64,000 nt of DNA from Sphingomonas bacterium (GCA_030149245.1 JASBRX010000010.1:1-64000), one strand, 5' to 3'; shown: positions 31,272-40,746, counted from the stretch's first letter. Numbers and translations: made by a program. The notes: generated by a model from the sequence alone, not told the origin.

Positions 31272-33616
31272 CCCGCGACCGGCGCGTGATCGATCGTGAG
31301 GCGAGCGCGGGGCGGCACCTCCCCTACGCCCGCCATGTCGACGATGTGACGATCGCGACGCGCGACGGCATGCTGATGCAGGTCGTGCAGATCGGCGGGC
31401 TGCTGTTCGAAACCGCCGACAGCGAAGAGATCAACTATCGCAAGCGGCTGCGCGATGCGACGCTGCAGGCGATCGGGTCGTCACGCTTCGCCGTCTATCA
31501 CCATATCGTGCGCCAGCGGGTCGAACCGGGTCTGGCCGGTGACTTCCCCGATGATTTTTCGGAGCGGCTGGACGCGGCGTGGCAGGGGCGGCTGGCGCGC
31601 AAGCAGCTTTATACCAACGACCTGTTCCTGACGCTGGTGCGCCGTCCGTTGCAAGGGCGGATCGGCCTGCTCGACCGGCTGCGCGGCGGCCTGAGCGGGA
31701 TTGAGGCCGAGGCGGCGCGCGCGCAGGATCTGCGCGAGTTGAACGAGGCACGCGAGGCGCTGTTCGCGGCGCTGTCGGCCTATGGCCCGCGACTGTTGTC
31801 GGTCTATGAAACACCGCAGGGTCCAGCGTCCGAGCCGCTCGAATTCCTCTCGACGCTCTATAATGGCGAGCTGCGCCCGGTGCTGCTTCCGATGCAGGAT
31901 CTGGGCGAGTATCTCCCCTATCGCCGGGTGAGCTTTGGCCAGAATGCGATCGAACTGTCCCCCGCCGCCGGGAGCGGGACCGATTTCTTAGGCATGGTGT
32001 CGATCAAGGACTATCCCGGACAGACCGCACCGGGGATGCTCGACGATCTGCTGCGCCTGCCGCTCGAGCTCACCATCACCCATAGTTTCGGTTTCGTCGA
32101 TCGTCAGGCTGCGCTGTCGAAGATGAACCTCGCGCTGCGGCGGATGCGATCGGCCGAGGATGAGGCGGTGAGCCTGCGCGCCGAGCTGGGCGAGGCGAAG
32201 GACGAGGTTGCGGCGGGCCGCGCCGGGTTTGGCGAGCATCACATGACCGTCGCCGTGCGCGGCGCATCGCCCGAGGCGGTCGATCAGGGCGTCGCCGAGG
32301 TGCAGGCGGCTTTGTCCGATCTCGGCATCATCGCGGTGCGCGAAGAGATTGCGCTCGAACCGGCCTTCTGGGCGCAGTTCCCCGGTAATTTCAAATATAT
32401 CGCCCGCAGGGGCCTGATCTCGACCGGCAATTTCGCGGGTCTGGCGAGCGGGCACAATTTCCCGGTCGGGAGCGCGAGCGGCAATCACTGGGGCGACGCG
32501 GTCACCCTGCTGGAGACGACCGCAGCCGGACCCTATTATTTCAACTTCCATCATGGCGATCTGGGCAATTTCACCGTCATCGGACCGTCGGGGTCGGGCA
32601 AGACGGTAGTGCTCAACTTCCTGCTCGCACAGGCGCGCAAGTTCCGCCCGCGCATCGTGTTCTTCGACAAGGATCGCGGCGCGGAGCTCTTCATCCGCGC
32701 GATCGGCGGGCAATATGACGTGCTGCGTCCCGGCATCCCGTCCGGCCTCAACCCGCTCCAGCTCGACGACACCGCCGAGCATCGCCAGTTCCTTGCCGAC
32801 TGGCTCGCCCAGCTGGCGGGCGGGGTCGATATCGATGAGGCGGCGCGGCTGAAGGATGCGCTCGACGCCAATTTCGACCAGCCGCGCGAAAATCGCCGCC
32901 TGCGCCATCTGGTCGAGCTGCTGCGTGGCGGCGAACGACCGCACGGCGCCGACCTGTGGTCGCGGCTGCGGCCATGGTGGGGCGATGGCGAGCGCGCCTG
33001 GCTGTTCGACAATGACAGCGACACGACTGACCTGACCGCCGAGGCAGTCGGATTCGACATGACCCAGATCCTCGACGATCCTGCGGTCCGCACCCCGGCG
33101 ATGATGTACCTGTTCCAGCGGGTCGAGGAGCGGCTGGACGGATCGGCGGCGATCATCGTGGTGGATGAGGGGTGGAAGGCACTCGACGACGATGTGTTCG
33201 TGCGCCGCATCAAGGACTGGGAAAAGACGATCCGCAAGCGCAACGGGATCGTCGGCTTTGCCACCCAAAGCGCGCAGGACGCGCTGGAAAGCCGCATAGC
33301 GAGTGCGATCATCGAACAGGCCGCGACCCAGATCTTCATGGCGAACCCGAAGGCGCGCGCGGTGGATTATGTCGATGGGTTCGGCCTGACGCCGCACGAA
33401 TTCGAACTGATCCGCGCGCTGCCCGACAATGCCCGCTGTTTCCTGATCAAGCATGGCGCGGAGAGCGTCGTCGCGCGGCTCGATTTGTCGGGCGAGCAGG
33501 AGATCCTGACCGTGCTGTCCGGGCGCGAGCGCACCGTTCGGCTGCTCGACGCGATCCGCGCCGAGCATGGCGACGATCCCGCCGACTGGCTGCCGCGCCT
33601 GATGGAGGTCGCATGA
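31250..33616 (+). CDS. virB4: Type IV secretion ATPase VirB4
   Basis: 788 residues from a GTG at 31250. The CagE/TrbE/VirB4 N-domain (HLPYARHVDDVTIATRDGMLMQVVQIGG) is followed by the RecA-like ATPase with Walker A VIGPSGSGKT (about 443-452), the VFFDKDRG element and Walker B region AIIVVDEGWKAL, and TQSAQDAL. It powers pilus biogenesis and substrate transfer at the inner membrane. Its stop overlaps the virB6 start (ATGA). Confidence 0.95.
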   Translation: MQLLPALTRDRRVIDREASAGRHLPYARHVDDVTIATRDGMLMQVVQIGGLLFETADSEEINYRKRLRDATLQAIGSSRFAVYHHIVRQRVEPGLAGDFPDDFSERLDAAWQGRLARKQLYTNDLFLTLVRRPLQGRIGLLDRLRGGLSGIEAEAARAQDLRELNEAREALFAALSAYGPRLLSVYETPQGPASEPLEFLSTLYNGELRPVLLPMQDLGEYLPYRRVSFGQNAIELSPAAGSGTDFLGMVSIKDYPGQTAPGMLDDLLRLPLELTITHSFGFVDRQAALSKMNLALRRMRSAEDEAVSLRAELGEAKDEVAAGRAGFGEHHMTVAVRGASPEAVDQGVAEVQAALSDLGIIAVREEIALEPAFWAQFPGNFKYIARRGLISTGNFAGLASGHNFPVGSASGNHWGDAVTLLETTAAGPYYFNFHHGDLGNFTVIGPSGSGKTVVLNFLLAQARKFRPRIVFFDKDRGAELFIRAIGGQYDVLRPGIPSGLNPLQLDDTAEHRQFLADWLAQLAGGVDIDEAARLKDALDANFDQPRENRRLRHLVELLRGGERPHGADLWSRLRPWWGDGERAWLFDNDSDTTDLTAEAVGFDMTQILDDPAVRTPAMMYLFQRVEERLDGSAAIIVVDEGWKALDDDVFVRRIKDWEKTIRKRNGIVGFATQSAQDALESRIASAIIEQAATQIFMANPKARAVDYVDGFGLTPHEFELIRALPDNARCFLIKHGAESVVARLDLSGEQEILTVLSGRERTVRLLDAIRAEHGDDPADWLPRLMEVA

Positions 33617-34875
33617 CCTGTCCCGGCGTCGTCGAGGGTGACGCTTTTGTCGTGAGCCTGCTCAGCGCGGCAGACTGTCACGCGCGCGCGGTCGCGACGC
33701 TCGGCTATCAGGCGCTGGCGACACCGGGGTCGAGCGCGTCACTGCTGCTGACCGGCATGCTGACGCTGTTCGTCGCGATCTGGGGCTATCGCATGCTGCT
33801 GGGCGAGACGCCGGGCGTGCGCGACGGTGTGGTCGCGCTGGCCAAGGTCGGCATCGTGCTGGCGCTGGCGACAAGCTGGGCGACTTATCGCCCGCTGGCG
33901 CATGATCTGGTGTTCGGGGCGCCGGGCGAGCTGGTCGCCGAAGTCGGCGGTGCGGCGGGGCTGCCCGGCACGCTCGGTGACCGCGCGGTGCGGCTTGGCT
34001 ATGTCGACCGCGCGCTGGTCCGCCTCGGCGAAGCGGGTGTCGGCAAACGCGAAGGCGATCAGCAGGTGATGCGCCAGCGCAACTTCAATGGCCGCAACGA
34101 GCTGGTGGTCGAAAACGCGCAGGATCCGGTCGGCGCGATCGAGCCGATCGCGCTCGGCGCGGCGCGCGTGCTGTTCCTGATTTCGACCCTCGGCGGGCTG
34201 ATCATCCTGCGCTTTGCCGCAGCGATCCTTCTGGCGCTCGGGCCGATCTTCGTCGCGTTCCTGTTGTTCGAAGCGACGCGCGGCTGGTTCGCCGGGTGGC
34301 TGCGCGGGCTGATGGGCACGATGATCGCCAGCTTTGGCGTCGCGATCCTGCTCGGCATCGAACTAGCGCTGCTTGAGCCGTGGGTCGCAAGCCTGGTCGC
34401 GCGGCGGGCCGGTGAGCAGACCATATCGGGCGCGCCGGTCGAACTGCTGGCGGTGACCGCGATCTTTGCGCTGGCGACATTCGGCACGATCTTTCTGGCG
34501 TTCAAGGTGGCGACCGGGCTGCAACTGCCGGCGAGCTGGCGCGCTGCACCGGAGCGGATCAACCGCGAGATGGAGCGGCTGTTTCAGGGGCGCGGCGCGG
34601 GCGCGGCACCCGCCGCTGAGCCGGTTGCCGAGCGGACGCGGGCGGCGGCGGTCGCGGACGCAGTGATCGCGACCCAGCGGCGCGAATCCGGCGGGGCAGC
34701 ACCCGTGACGGCGGCTGCGGTTCAGGCGGTTGCTGCCCCCGTACGGACCAATCCGGGCGAACGGCTCGTCCCCGGACAGGCACCGAGCGCACCACCGCGC
34801 CTGGGGCAACGGGCCGCGCGCCGATCGCGCAATCGTGTTACAGCCAGCGCCGGGCGCCGGGATCAGACGAGATGA
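33613..34875 (+). CDS. virB6: Type IV secretion channel protein VirB6/TrbL
   Basis: 420 residues. Five or more membrane helices (about 50-75, 80-100, 180-215, 225-250, 275-300) with the central VVENAQDPVGAIEPIALGAARVLFLISTLGG typical of VirB6. An Ala/Pro/Arg-rich tail follows from residue 320. VirB6 forms part of the inner-membrane channel. Between virB4 and virB6 there is no room for virB5, and none is seen elsewhere. Confidence 0.88.
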   Translation: MTCPGVVEGDAFVVSLLSAADCHARAVATLGYQALATPGSSASLLLTGMLTLFVAIWGYRMLLGETPGVRDGVVALAKVGIVLALATSWATYRPLAHDLVFGAPGELVAEVGGAAGLPGTLGDRAVRLGYVDRALVRLGEAGVGKREGDQQVMRQRNFNGRNELVVENAQDPVGAIEPIALGAARVLFLISTLGGLIILRFAAAILLALGPIFVAFLLFEATRGWFAGWLRGLMGTMIASFGVAILLGIELALLEPWVASLVARRAGEQTISGAPVELLAVTAIFALATFGTIFLAFKVATGLQLPASWRAAPERINREMERLFQGRGAGAAPAAEPVAERTRAAAVADAVIATQRRESGGAAPVTAAAVQAVAAPVRTNPGERLVPGQAPSAPPRLGQRAARRSRNRVTASAGRRDQTR

Positions 34876-35651
34876 AGCAGACCACACGCGCGGCGCTCGA
34901 CGCCTATTATCGGGAGGGCGGCAGCTGGGCCGCGGATCGCGAAGCCCGGCTCGACCGGTCGCAGCGGACGGCATGGATCATCGCTGCGGTGGCAGTTGTC
35001 ACCGCATTGGTCATGGCGATCGCCCTGGTCGTGATGCTGCCGCTCAAGACGGTCGAGACCCGCACCCTGCTGGTCGATCGCCAGACCGGCTATGTCCAGC
35101 AGCTCAACCCGGTCAACCCGGACAAAATCGCGCCCGACACCGCGCTGACCCAGTCGTTCCTGGCGCAATATGTGATCGCGCGCGAAAGCTTCGACATCGA
35201 CGCGCTTCAGCATAATTACCGCCGCGCGGTGCTGTGGTCGGAAGGGCGCGCACGCAGCCGCTATATCGCGTCAGTGCAGGCATCGAACCCCGACAGCCCG
35301 CTCGCCAGCCTGCCGCGCAGCAGTTTGATCGAGACGCGGGTAAAGAGCGTGTCGCCGCTCGGCACCGGATCGGCGCTGGTGCGGTTCGAGACGCAGCGCC
35401 GCGATGCCAGCGGACAGACCGCACCGGCGCAGCATTGGGTGGCGGTGATCCGCTACCGCTATGCCGGTGAGCCGATGAAGCTGGAAGACCGCTTCATCAA
35501 CCCGTTGGGCTTCACCGTGTCGCACTATGCGCGCAATCCCGAGACACCCCCTGCGCCAACTCCCGCTTCTGTGCAGGCCGCGCAGGCCGGTGCGCCATCG
35601 CAGCTCGCGCCCAGCCCGAGCCCCGCACCGACCGCGCAGGTGGCGCGATGA
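34872..35651 (+). CDS. virB8: Type IV secretion protein VirB8
   Basis: 259 residues. A short cytoplasmic N-terminus ending DREARLDRSQRTAWI, one membrane helix (35-57) and a periplasmic NTF2-like domain: VQQLNPVNPDKIAPDTALTQSFLAQYVIARESFDIDALQHNYRRAV, then a final FINPLGFTVSHYARNPE. The Pro/Ala-rich end is unstructured. VirB8 is an assembly factor of the inner-membrane complex. Overlaps both neighbours by four bases. Confidence 0.92.
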   Translation: MKQTTRAALDAYYREGGSWAADREARLDRSQRTAWIIAAVAVVTALVMAIALVVMLPLKTVETRTLLVDRQTGYVQQLNPVNPDKIAPDTALTQSFLAQYVIARESFDIDALQHNYRRAVLWSEGRARSRYIASVQASNPDSPLASLPRSSLIETRVKSVSPLGTGSALVRFETQRRDASGQTAPAQHWVAVIRYRYAGEPMKLEDRFINPLGFTVSHYARNPETPPAPTPASVQAAQAGAPSQLAPSPSPAPTAQVAR

Positions 35652-36358
35652 AGTGGGTCGCCGCGCTGCTGCTGCTCGCCGCGCCGACTGCGCTGGCGCA
35701 GGTGCGCCCGCAACCCGGCCCCGGCGATCCGCGCGTCCAGACGGTGATGTTCGCCCCCGATCAGGTGGTCCAGCTGCAGGCGGCACCCGGATATCAGATC
35801 ACGGTCGCGCTCAATCCCGATGAGCGGATCGAAAGCATCGCGCTCGGCGACAGCGCGGCGTGGCAGGCGACGGCGAACAAGCGCGGCGACTATCTGTTCG
35901 TGAAGCCGATCAATGCCGGGGTGACGACCAACATGATCGTGATCACCGATGTGCGGATGTATGCATTCGAGCTGGTCCCGGCCTATGGCCCGATGGAGGG
36001 CCTGCCGTTCGCGGTGCGCTTTACCTATCCCGCCAGCGCGCCAGTCGCAGCCGTGCCGAGCGCGGCGGCACCGACGTCGGACACCGCGCCCGGACGCTAT
36101 CGCCTGAGCGGCGACAAGCTGCTGCGCCCCAGCGCGATGGCTGATGACGGGGTGCAGACCGAAATCGAATGGCCGGCCAGCGCGGCGCTTCCGGCGATTT
36201 ATGCGGTCGGCGACGATGGCAAGGAGGTGCTGGCGACCGGCCATGTCCGCGACGGGCGCGTCGTGGTCGATCGCATCGCGCGCAAATTCGTGTTCCGTCA
36301 GGATCGCCGCGTTGCGACCGCGCTGCGTATCACCGGCAATCAGGACAAGAAGCGGTGA
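35648..36358 (+). CDS. virB9: Type IV secretion protein VirB9/TrbG
   Basis: 236 residues. A signal peptide (KWVAALLLLAAPTALA) is followed by the CagX/TrbG N-domain (DPRVQTVMFAPDQVVQLQAAPGYQITVAL) and C-domain beginning YRLSGDKLLRPSAMADDGVQTEIEWP, with FVFRQDRRVATALRITG at the end. It forms the outer-membrane core complex with VirB10. No virB7 lipoprotein gene is present to partner it. Confidence 0.93.
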   Translation: MKWVAALLLLAAPTALAQVRPQPGPGDPRVQTVMFAPDQVVQLQAAPGYQITVALNPDERIESIALGDSAAWQATANKRGDYLFVKPINAGVTTNMIVITDVRMYAFELVPAYGPMEGLPFAVRFTYPASAPVAAVPSAAAPTSDTAPGRYRLSGDKLLRPSAMADDGVQTEIEWPASAALPAIYAVGDDGKEVLATGHVRDGRVVVDRIARKFVFRQDRRVATALRITGNQDKKR

Positions 36359-37461
36359 GCGCTTCGGCCACCGGCGATCCGCGGCGGAGCCCGGCGATGC
36401 GCGAGCCGGGCGATGTGCGTCCGCTGGTTGCCACGGCTGCGCGCGGGCCATCGCTGCTGATCCTGGGCGGAGGGTTGCTGTTCGCGGCGATCCTGCTGTT
36501 TGTCGCACTCGAATCGCGCCGAGCCGCGCTCCAATCAGCGCCGACTGCGCGTCCGGCCGACCCCGCAGTCGCGCTGCGCGACCCGCCGCCGCTCTATATT
36601 CCGCCCGCTCCGGCGGCGGAAGCGGGAACACCGACGGCAGCGCCGGCCGCCGCGCCGACCGTGGTTCCGTTCGTGCTGCCGCAGCCGCCCACGCGCCAGC
36701 CGCGCCCGGAATTCATCCCCCAACCCACCCCGCCGACCTTCATCCAGCAGCCGCAGCCGCTGCCCCCGCCGCCCCTGCCCGAACCGCGCGCAGCGGCGCC
36801 GGGCGCGCTGGTCTATGATCGCTCCGGCCCACAGGGCGAAGGCAGTGCCGTCGCGACCGCAGATGGCGCGCCCGCCGCACAGGCACCGGGCGCGCGCGCG
36901 GTCGCGGGCACATTGGTCAACCGGTCGACCACCGTGGCGCAGGGGACGCTGATCCCGGCAGTGCTCGAAACCGGGTTCGATTCGACCAAGGCCGGCTTTG
37001 CCCGCGCGATCGTCGCGAGTGACGTGCGCAGTTTCGACGGCACCCGCATCCTCATCCCGCGCGGCAGCCGCCTGATCGGCGATCATGCCGGCGGGGCGGA
37101 GCCGGGCCAGAAGCGCGCGATCATCAACTGGAGCCGGCTGATTCGGCCCGATGGGGTAACGATCGCGATCGGATCGCCGGCGACCGACGCCACCGGACGC
37201 AACGGCGTGCGGGCCAAGGTCAATTCGCACCTGCTCCAGCGGATCTTTCCGGCGCTGCTCCAATCGACGCTCGACATCGGCGTCAACCTTGCCACGCGAC
37301 CGGCCAATGGCTCGGTGCTGCTGGCGCTGCCCGGTTCGGGCACGAGCGCGCTCACCGGGCAGAACGGCCCCGCGCCGACGCTGAGCGTCCGGCCGGGCAC
37401 GTCGATCGCGGTGTTCGTCACCCGCGATCTCGATTTCACCGGGGTCGGGAACCCGCAATGA
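36355..37461 (+). CDS. virB10: Type IV secretion protein VirB10
   Basis: 368 residues from a GTG (GTGA overlap with virB9). One membrane helix (31-53) and a long Pro-rich periplasmic linker (about 75-145) precede the TrbI domain: LVNRSTTVAQGTLIPAVLETGFDSTKAGFARAIV, then ILIPRGSRLIGDHAGG, and the C-terminal VRPGTSIAVFVTRDLDF. It spans both membranes and couples ATPase energy to the outer pore. Confidence 0.94.
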   Translation: MSASATGDPRRSPAMREPGDVRPLVATAARGPSLLILGGGLLFAAILLFVALESRRAALQSAPTARPADPAVALRDPPPLYIPPAPAAEAGTPTAAPAAAPTVVPFVLPQPPTRQPRPEFIPQPTPPTFIQQPQPLPPPPLPEPRAAAPGALVYDRSGPQGEGSAVATADGAPAAQAPGARAVAGTLVNRSTTVAQGTLIPAVLETGFDSTKAGFARAIVASDVRSFDGTRILIPRGSRLIGDHAGGAEPGQKRAIINWSRLIRPDGVTIAIGSPATDATGRNGVRAKVNSHLLQRIFPALLQSTLDIGVNLATRPANGSVLLALPGSGTSALTGQNGPAPTLSVRPGTSIAVFVTRDLDFTGVGNPQ

Positions 37462-38459
37462 CCGCTGAGCCGCCGGCGGCGGGCGTCTATCTGCGCGCCT
37501 ATCTGGCGCCGCTCGGCCCGTTTCTTGATCGGGCGGATGTAACCGACATCTATGTCAACCGGCCGGGCGAAATCTGGGTCGAGACGCTGGGCGGGGCGAG
37601 CGAGCGGCATGACGCGCCGGACCTCACCGAAACTGCGCTGGAACGGCTGGCGCGACAGGTTGCGGCGTTGACGCATCAGGGGATCAGCCGCGCGCACCCG
37701 CTGCTGTCCGCCGCACTACCCGACGGTGCGCGCGTGCAGGTGATCGCGGAACCCGCGACGCGTGGCGGGATGGCGATCGCGATCCGCAAACATGTCTCCG
37801 CCGATCTCGGGCTCGACGATTATCAGGCGGCGGGGGCGTTCGACGGGACGCGACGGGGCAGCGCGCTGCATGGCGATGAAGGGCTGGCGCAGCTTTCTGC
37901 GTTGCTGGAAGCGGGCGACCTGGCCGGAATGCTGCGACAGGCGGTGCGGTCGCGCCGCAACATCCTCGTCTCCGGTGGCACCTCGACCGGCAAGACCACA
38001 TTCCTCAACGCGTTACTGCGTGAGATTGCGCCCGAAGAGCGGTTGATCGTGATCGAGGATACCCCCGAACTGCACCTGCGCCATGCCAACGCGATCGGCC
38101 TGCTGGCGACACGCGGCGATCAGGGTGAGGCGCGGGTGACCGCCGACGATCTGCTCGGCGCGTCGCTGCGCATGCGGCCCGACCGCATCATCCTGGGCGA
38201 GCTGCGCGGCGAGGAGGCCTATGCCTTTCTGCGCGCGATCAACACCGGCCATCCCGGGTCACTGAGCTCGGTCCATGCCAACAGCGCGGAGGCGGCGGTC
38301 GAACAGATCGCGCTGTTGATCCTGCAACGCGGCACCCGGCTCAGCCGCGAAGACGTGACGCATTATGTGCGCTCGACCATCGACGTGTTCGTCCAGCTGG
38401 AGCGCGTAGGCGGGCGCCGCCGCGTCGCCGAAGTCCTATTGCCCGGCGCTGGCCGCTAA
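37458..38459 (+). CDS. virB11: Type IV secretion ATPase VirB11
   Basis: 333 residues. The N-domain has VTDIYVNRPGEIWVETLGG and the catalytic half has Walker A VSGGTSTGKTTFLNALL (about 170-186), the Asp box IVIEDTPEL, Walker B IILGELRGEEAYAFLRAINTGHPGSLSSVHAN and the His box. It is a hexameric traffic ATPase that switches between pilus building and transport. Last gene of the operon. Its end overlaps the opposite-strand hydroxylase by 24 bases. Confidence 0.95.
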   Translation: MTAEPPAAGVYLRAYLAPLGPFLDRADVTDIYVNRPGEIWVETLGGASERHDAPDLTETALERLARQVAALTHQGISRAHPLLSAALPDGARVQVIAEPATRGGMAIAIRKHVSADLGLDDYQAAGAFDGTRRGSALHGDEGLAQLSALLEAGDLAGMLRQAVRSRRNILVSGGTSTGKTTFLNALLREIAPEERLIVIEDTPELHLRHANAIGLLATRGDQGEARVTADDLLGASLRMRPDRIILGELRGEEAYAFLRAINTGHPGSLSSVHANSAEAAVEQIALLILQRGTRLSREDVTHYVRSTIDVFVQLERVGGRRRVAEVLLPGAGR

Positions 38460-39050
38460 CATCTCGCTCAACCAGTCATCGACGACCGCGTCGATCACCA
38501 GATGCACGCGGTCACTGGTGCCACGGTTGACGACCGAATGCGTGTCCATCAGCCGCAGATACCAGGCCTCGCCCGGTGCCATCGTCACCGGCGTGCCGTT
38601 AAGCAGAAACTCGACATCCGGGTTGGTCGTGATCGGAATGTGCAGCCGCGCCGCGCCATGTTCGGCGGCGAGATCATGGTCGTAATGCGGCTTGATCACC
38701 GACCCCGGGGTCAGCCGCATCAATCGCACCACGGTGAGCGGGCAGCGGAATGCCGCCAGCACCTCGCGGAAATAGGGGGTGTGCGCCAGCAGCGGGCCGT
38801 CGACGAACTCGGTCCCGCTCGGGTCGGAATAGATCATCATCACCGGATGCGTCGCGCCCGCAGTGTGACGCAGCGGCAGGACCGACCAATTGCCCTCGTA
38901 ATTCTGTTTCACAAGATGATCGATCCAGTCGCGATCTACCGCGTCGAGATCGGCGCACAGCCGGTCGGGATCGAAGGCAAAGGGCAGCTTGATCCGGTCG
39001 GGCAGGGGCGAGTCCTGAGGAGGCGCAGTGCGGATGACCTGATCGAGCAT
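38436..39050 (-). CDS. Aspartyl/asparaginyl beta-hydroxylase-like protein
   Basis: 204 residues. A cupin-type 2OG-Fe(II) oxygenase: HYDHD (His122, Asp124), HIPITTNPDVEFLLNG, GEAWYLRLMDTHSVVNRG (His171) and RVHLVID (Arg181 for 2-oxoglutarate). Such enzymes hydroxylate Asp or Asn side chains of proteins or peptides. It is single-domain and cytoplasmic. It lies at the end of the type IV secretion operon on the opposite strand and is divergent from a methyltransferase gene by 50 bases. The substrate is unknown. Confidence 0.82.
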   Translation of the reverse strand: MLDQVIRTAPPQDSPLPDRIKLPFAFDPDRLCADLDAVDRDWIDHLVKQNYEGNWSVLPLRHTAGATHPVMMIYSDPSGTEFVDGPLLAHTPYFREVLAAFRCPLTVVRLMRLTPGSVIKPHYDHDLAAEHGAARLHIPITTNPDVEFLLNGTPVTMAPGEAWYLRLMDTHSVVNRGTSDRVHLVIDAVVDDWLSEMLAASAGQ

Positions 39051-39100
39051 GGCGCAAGCCTAGCGCGCGCCGGTGCCGGCGCAAGCATGAACAGGGCGGT

Positions 39101-39853
39101 TTGACGCGCGTCTCACGCTGGGCCAAGCAGGCTGCGATGGGCGCGGGCGGCATAGCATCGGATCGGTGGCGGCGGCGCGCGGCGCGGCTGCTCGCGCTGA
39201 TCCGCGACGGACGTGCGCGCTCCGAGCTGTTCACCCGGCTGCGGTTCGGGGCGCAGGTGCATCAGGACATCAGCCTGAGCTTTCATGACCGCTATCCGCG
39301 CCTGTTCGCGGCCGCCCGCGCGCTGCTCGCCGACCGCCCCGCGCCGCGCATCCTGTCCTATGGCTGCGCAGCCGGCGAGGAGGTGGCCTCGCTGCGCAGC
39401 TATTTCCCCGACGCGACGCTGGTCGGGGCGGAGATCAACCCGGTACTGCTGCGCGCATGCCGTCGCCTGCCGGCCGACGCGAACCGCGTCTTCATCGCCT
39501 CACGCCACGATCTGATCGCCGCGCACGGCCCCTATGATGCGATCTTTGCGATGGCAGTATTCACGCGCCGCCCCGAAGAGGTGCGGGAGCGCGATCTGCG
39601 CGATATCTCGAGCCACTACCCCTTTGCGCTATTCGCGCGCGACCTGCGGCAGCTCGCGTTGACGCTTGCACCGGGTGGGCTGCTGATCGTCGAGCATGCG
39701 CAATATCGGGTCGAGGACGCGCTGGCAGGCCTTCCGTTCAGCGCCGTCAGGGGCCCCGGCGAATGGCTGGCCAAAGGGCCGCGCTTCGCCCCGGACGGTA
39801 TCCGGATCGAACCGCAGCCCGTCATCGCCCGCATCTTCCGCCGGACCGATTAG
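39101..39853 (+). CDS. SAM-dependent methyltransferase (class I)
   Basis: 250 residues from TTG 39101; an ATG at 39137 is an alternative. The Rossmann motif I is ILSYGCAAGEEVASLRSYFPDATLVGAEINP (SAM loop and acidic end of beta 2), then PYDAIFAMAVFTRRP and LAPGGLLIVEHAQYRVE. The N-terminus includes RLRFGAQVHQDISLSFHDRYPRLF. Substrate unknown. It shares a short divergent region with the beta-hydroxylase gene, so the two may act on the same target (inference). Converges on the SDR gene with a four-base overlap. Confidence 0.78.
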   Translation: MTRVSRWAKQAAMGAGGIASDRWRRRAARLLALIRDGRARSELFTRLRFGAQVHQDISLSFHDRYPRLFAAARALLADRPAPRILSYGCAAGEEVASLRSYFPDATLVGAEINPVLLRACRRLPADANRVFIASRHDLIAAHGPYDAIFAMAVFTRRPEEVRERDLRDISSHYPFALFARDLRQLALTLAPGGLLIVEHAQYRVEDALAGLPFSAVRGPGEWLAKGPRFAPDGIRIEPQPVIARIFRRTD

Positions 39854-40746
39854 CGCGCGACTGCGACCGCCGGGGCGGTGATTCCTGCCGCCGCCAGCTC
39901 GCGCTCGGCCTGGGTAAAGCCATAGGCCGGGACGATCTCGCCGGTGCGATCCGCCGCTTCGCCCCAGCGCATGGCGAGTTGTTCGCCCGCATCCGCGCCA
40001 CCGCCGATCTGGATGCCGTCGGTCAGGGTGACGTTGGCAGTCGCGAAATGGCCCGCACCAGCGCACAGGATCGCGCGGGTCGGCGCGTCCTCGCCGACCA
40101 GCGGCAGCAGCCCCGGGCTGACCAAGGCCGGGTCGAGCGCGGCGAGGCTGGCTTCCGACAGCACCCCCTCGGTCATCCCCGTGGCCGCGGTGGGGGCGAG
40201 GCAGTTGACCCGGATGCCGTATTTCTCGCCCTCGATCGCCAGCGTCTGCATCAGGCCGACCAGCGCCATCTTTGCCGCGCCATAATTGGCCTGGCCGAAA
40301 TTGCCGTAAAGGCCGGAGGAGGAAGTGGTCATGACGATGCGGCCATAGCCCTGCCCGCGCATGATCTCCCACACCGCCTTGCTGGCGATTGCCGCGCCCA
40401 TCAGGTGCACGTCCACCACCAGCCGGAACTCGTCCATCGTCATCTTGGCGAAGCTCTTGTCGCGCAGGATGCCGGCATTGTTGACCAGAATGTCGACCCG
40501 CCCCCACGCGTCCATGGTTGACGCGACGATGTTCGATACCGCCCATTCGTCGGTGACCGATCCGGCCAGCGCCAGCGCCTTGCCGCCGCGCTGACCGATC
40601 TCGTCCGCGACGCGCTGCGCGGCATCGGTGCTGAGGTCATTGACCACGACGCGCGCGCCCTTGCCCGCCAGATAGAGCGCATGGGCGCGACCTAGTCCGC
40701 CGCCGGCGCCCGTTACGATCGCAATCCGTCCATCGAGCAGCATCAA
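39850..40746 (-). CDS. SDR-family hydroxyacyl-CoA dehydrogenase-like oxidoreductase
   Basis: 298 residues. NAD(P) loop TGAGGGLGRAHAL, the NNAG motif (VDILVNNAGILRD) and the active S-Y-K set (SSSGLYGNFGQANYGAAKMA). The pattern VVVNDLS and ILRDKSFAKMTMDEFRLVVDVHL is typical of the D-3-hydroxyacyl-CoA dehydrogenase part of multifunctional enzyme type 2, and of related steroid or acyl-CoA dehydrogenases. It lies 72 bases downstream of the tetR gene on the same strand and probably oxidises the CoA-activated product of the upstream genes. Confidence 0.82.
   Translation of the reverse strand: MMLLDGRIAIVTGAGGGLGRAHALYLAGKGARVVVNDLSTDAAQRVADEIGQRGGKALALAGSVTDEWAVSNIVASTMDAWGRVDILVNNAGILRDKSFAKMTMDEFRLVVDVHLMGAAIASKAVWEIMRGQGYGRIVMTTSSSGLYGNFGQANYGAAKMALVGLMQTLAIEGEKYGIRVNCLAPTAATGMTEGVLSEASLAALDPALVSPGLLPLVGEDAPTRAILCAGAGHFATANVTLTDGIQIGGGADAGEQLAMRWGEAADRTGEIVPAYGFTQAERELAAAGITAPAVAVAR

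Noticed and set aside
31988..33568. A 526-codon open frame antisense to virB4
   Set aside because: Shadow of the VirB4 ATPase gene; no domain of its own.
30651..38459. Integrative conjugative element
   Set aside because: No relaxase, VirD4, integrase, tRNA-end duplication or partition genes in the window; only the secretion channel genes are present.
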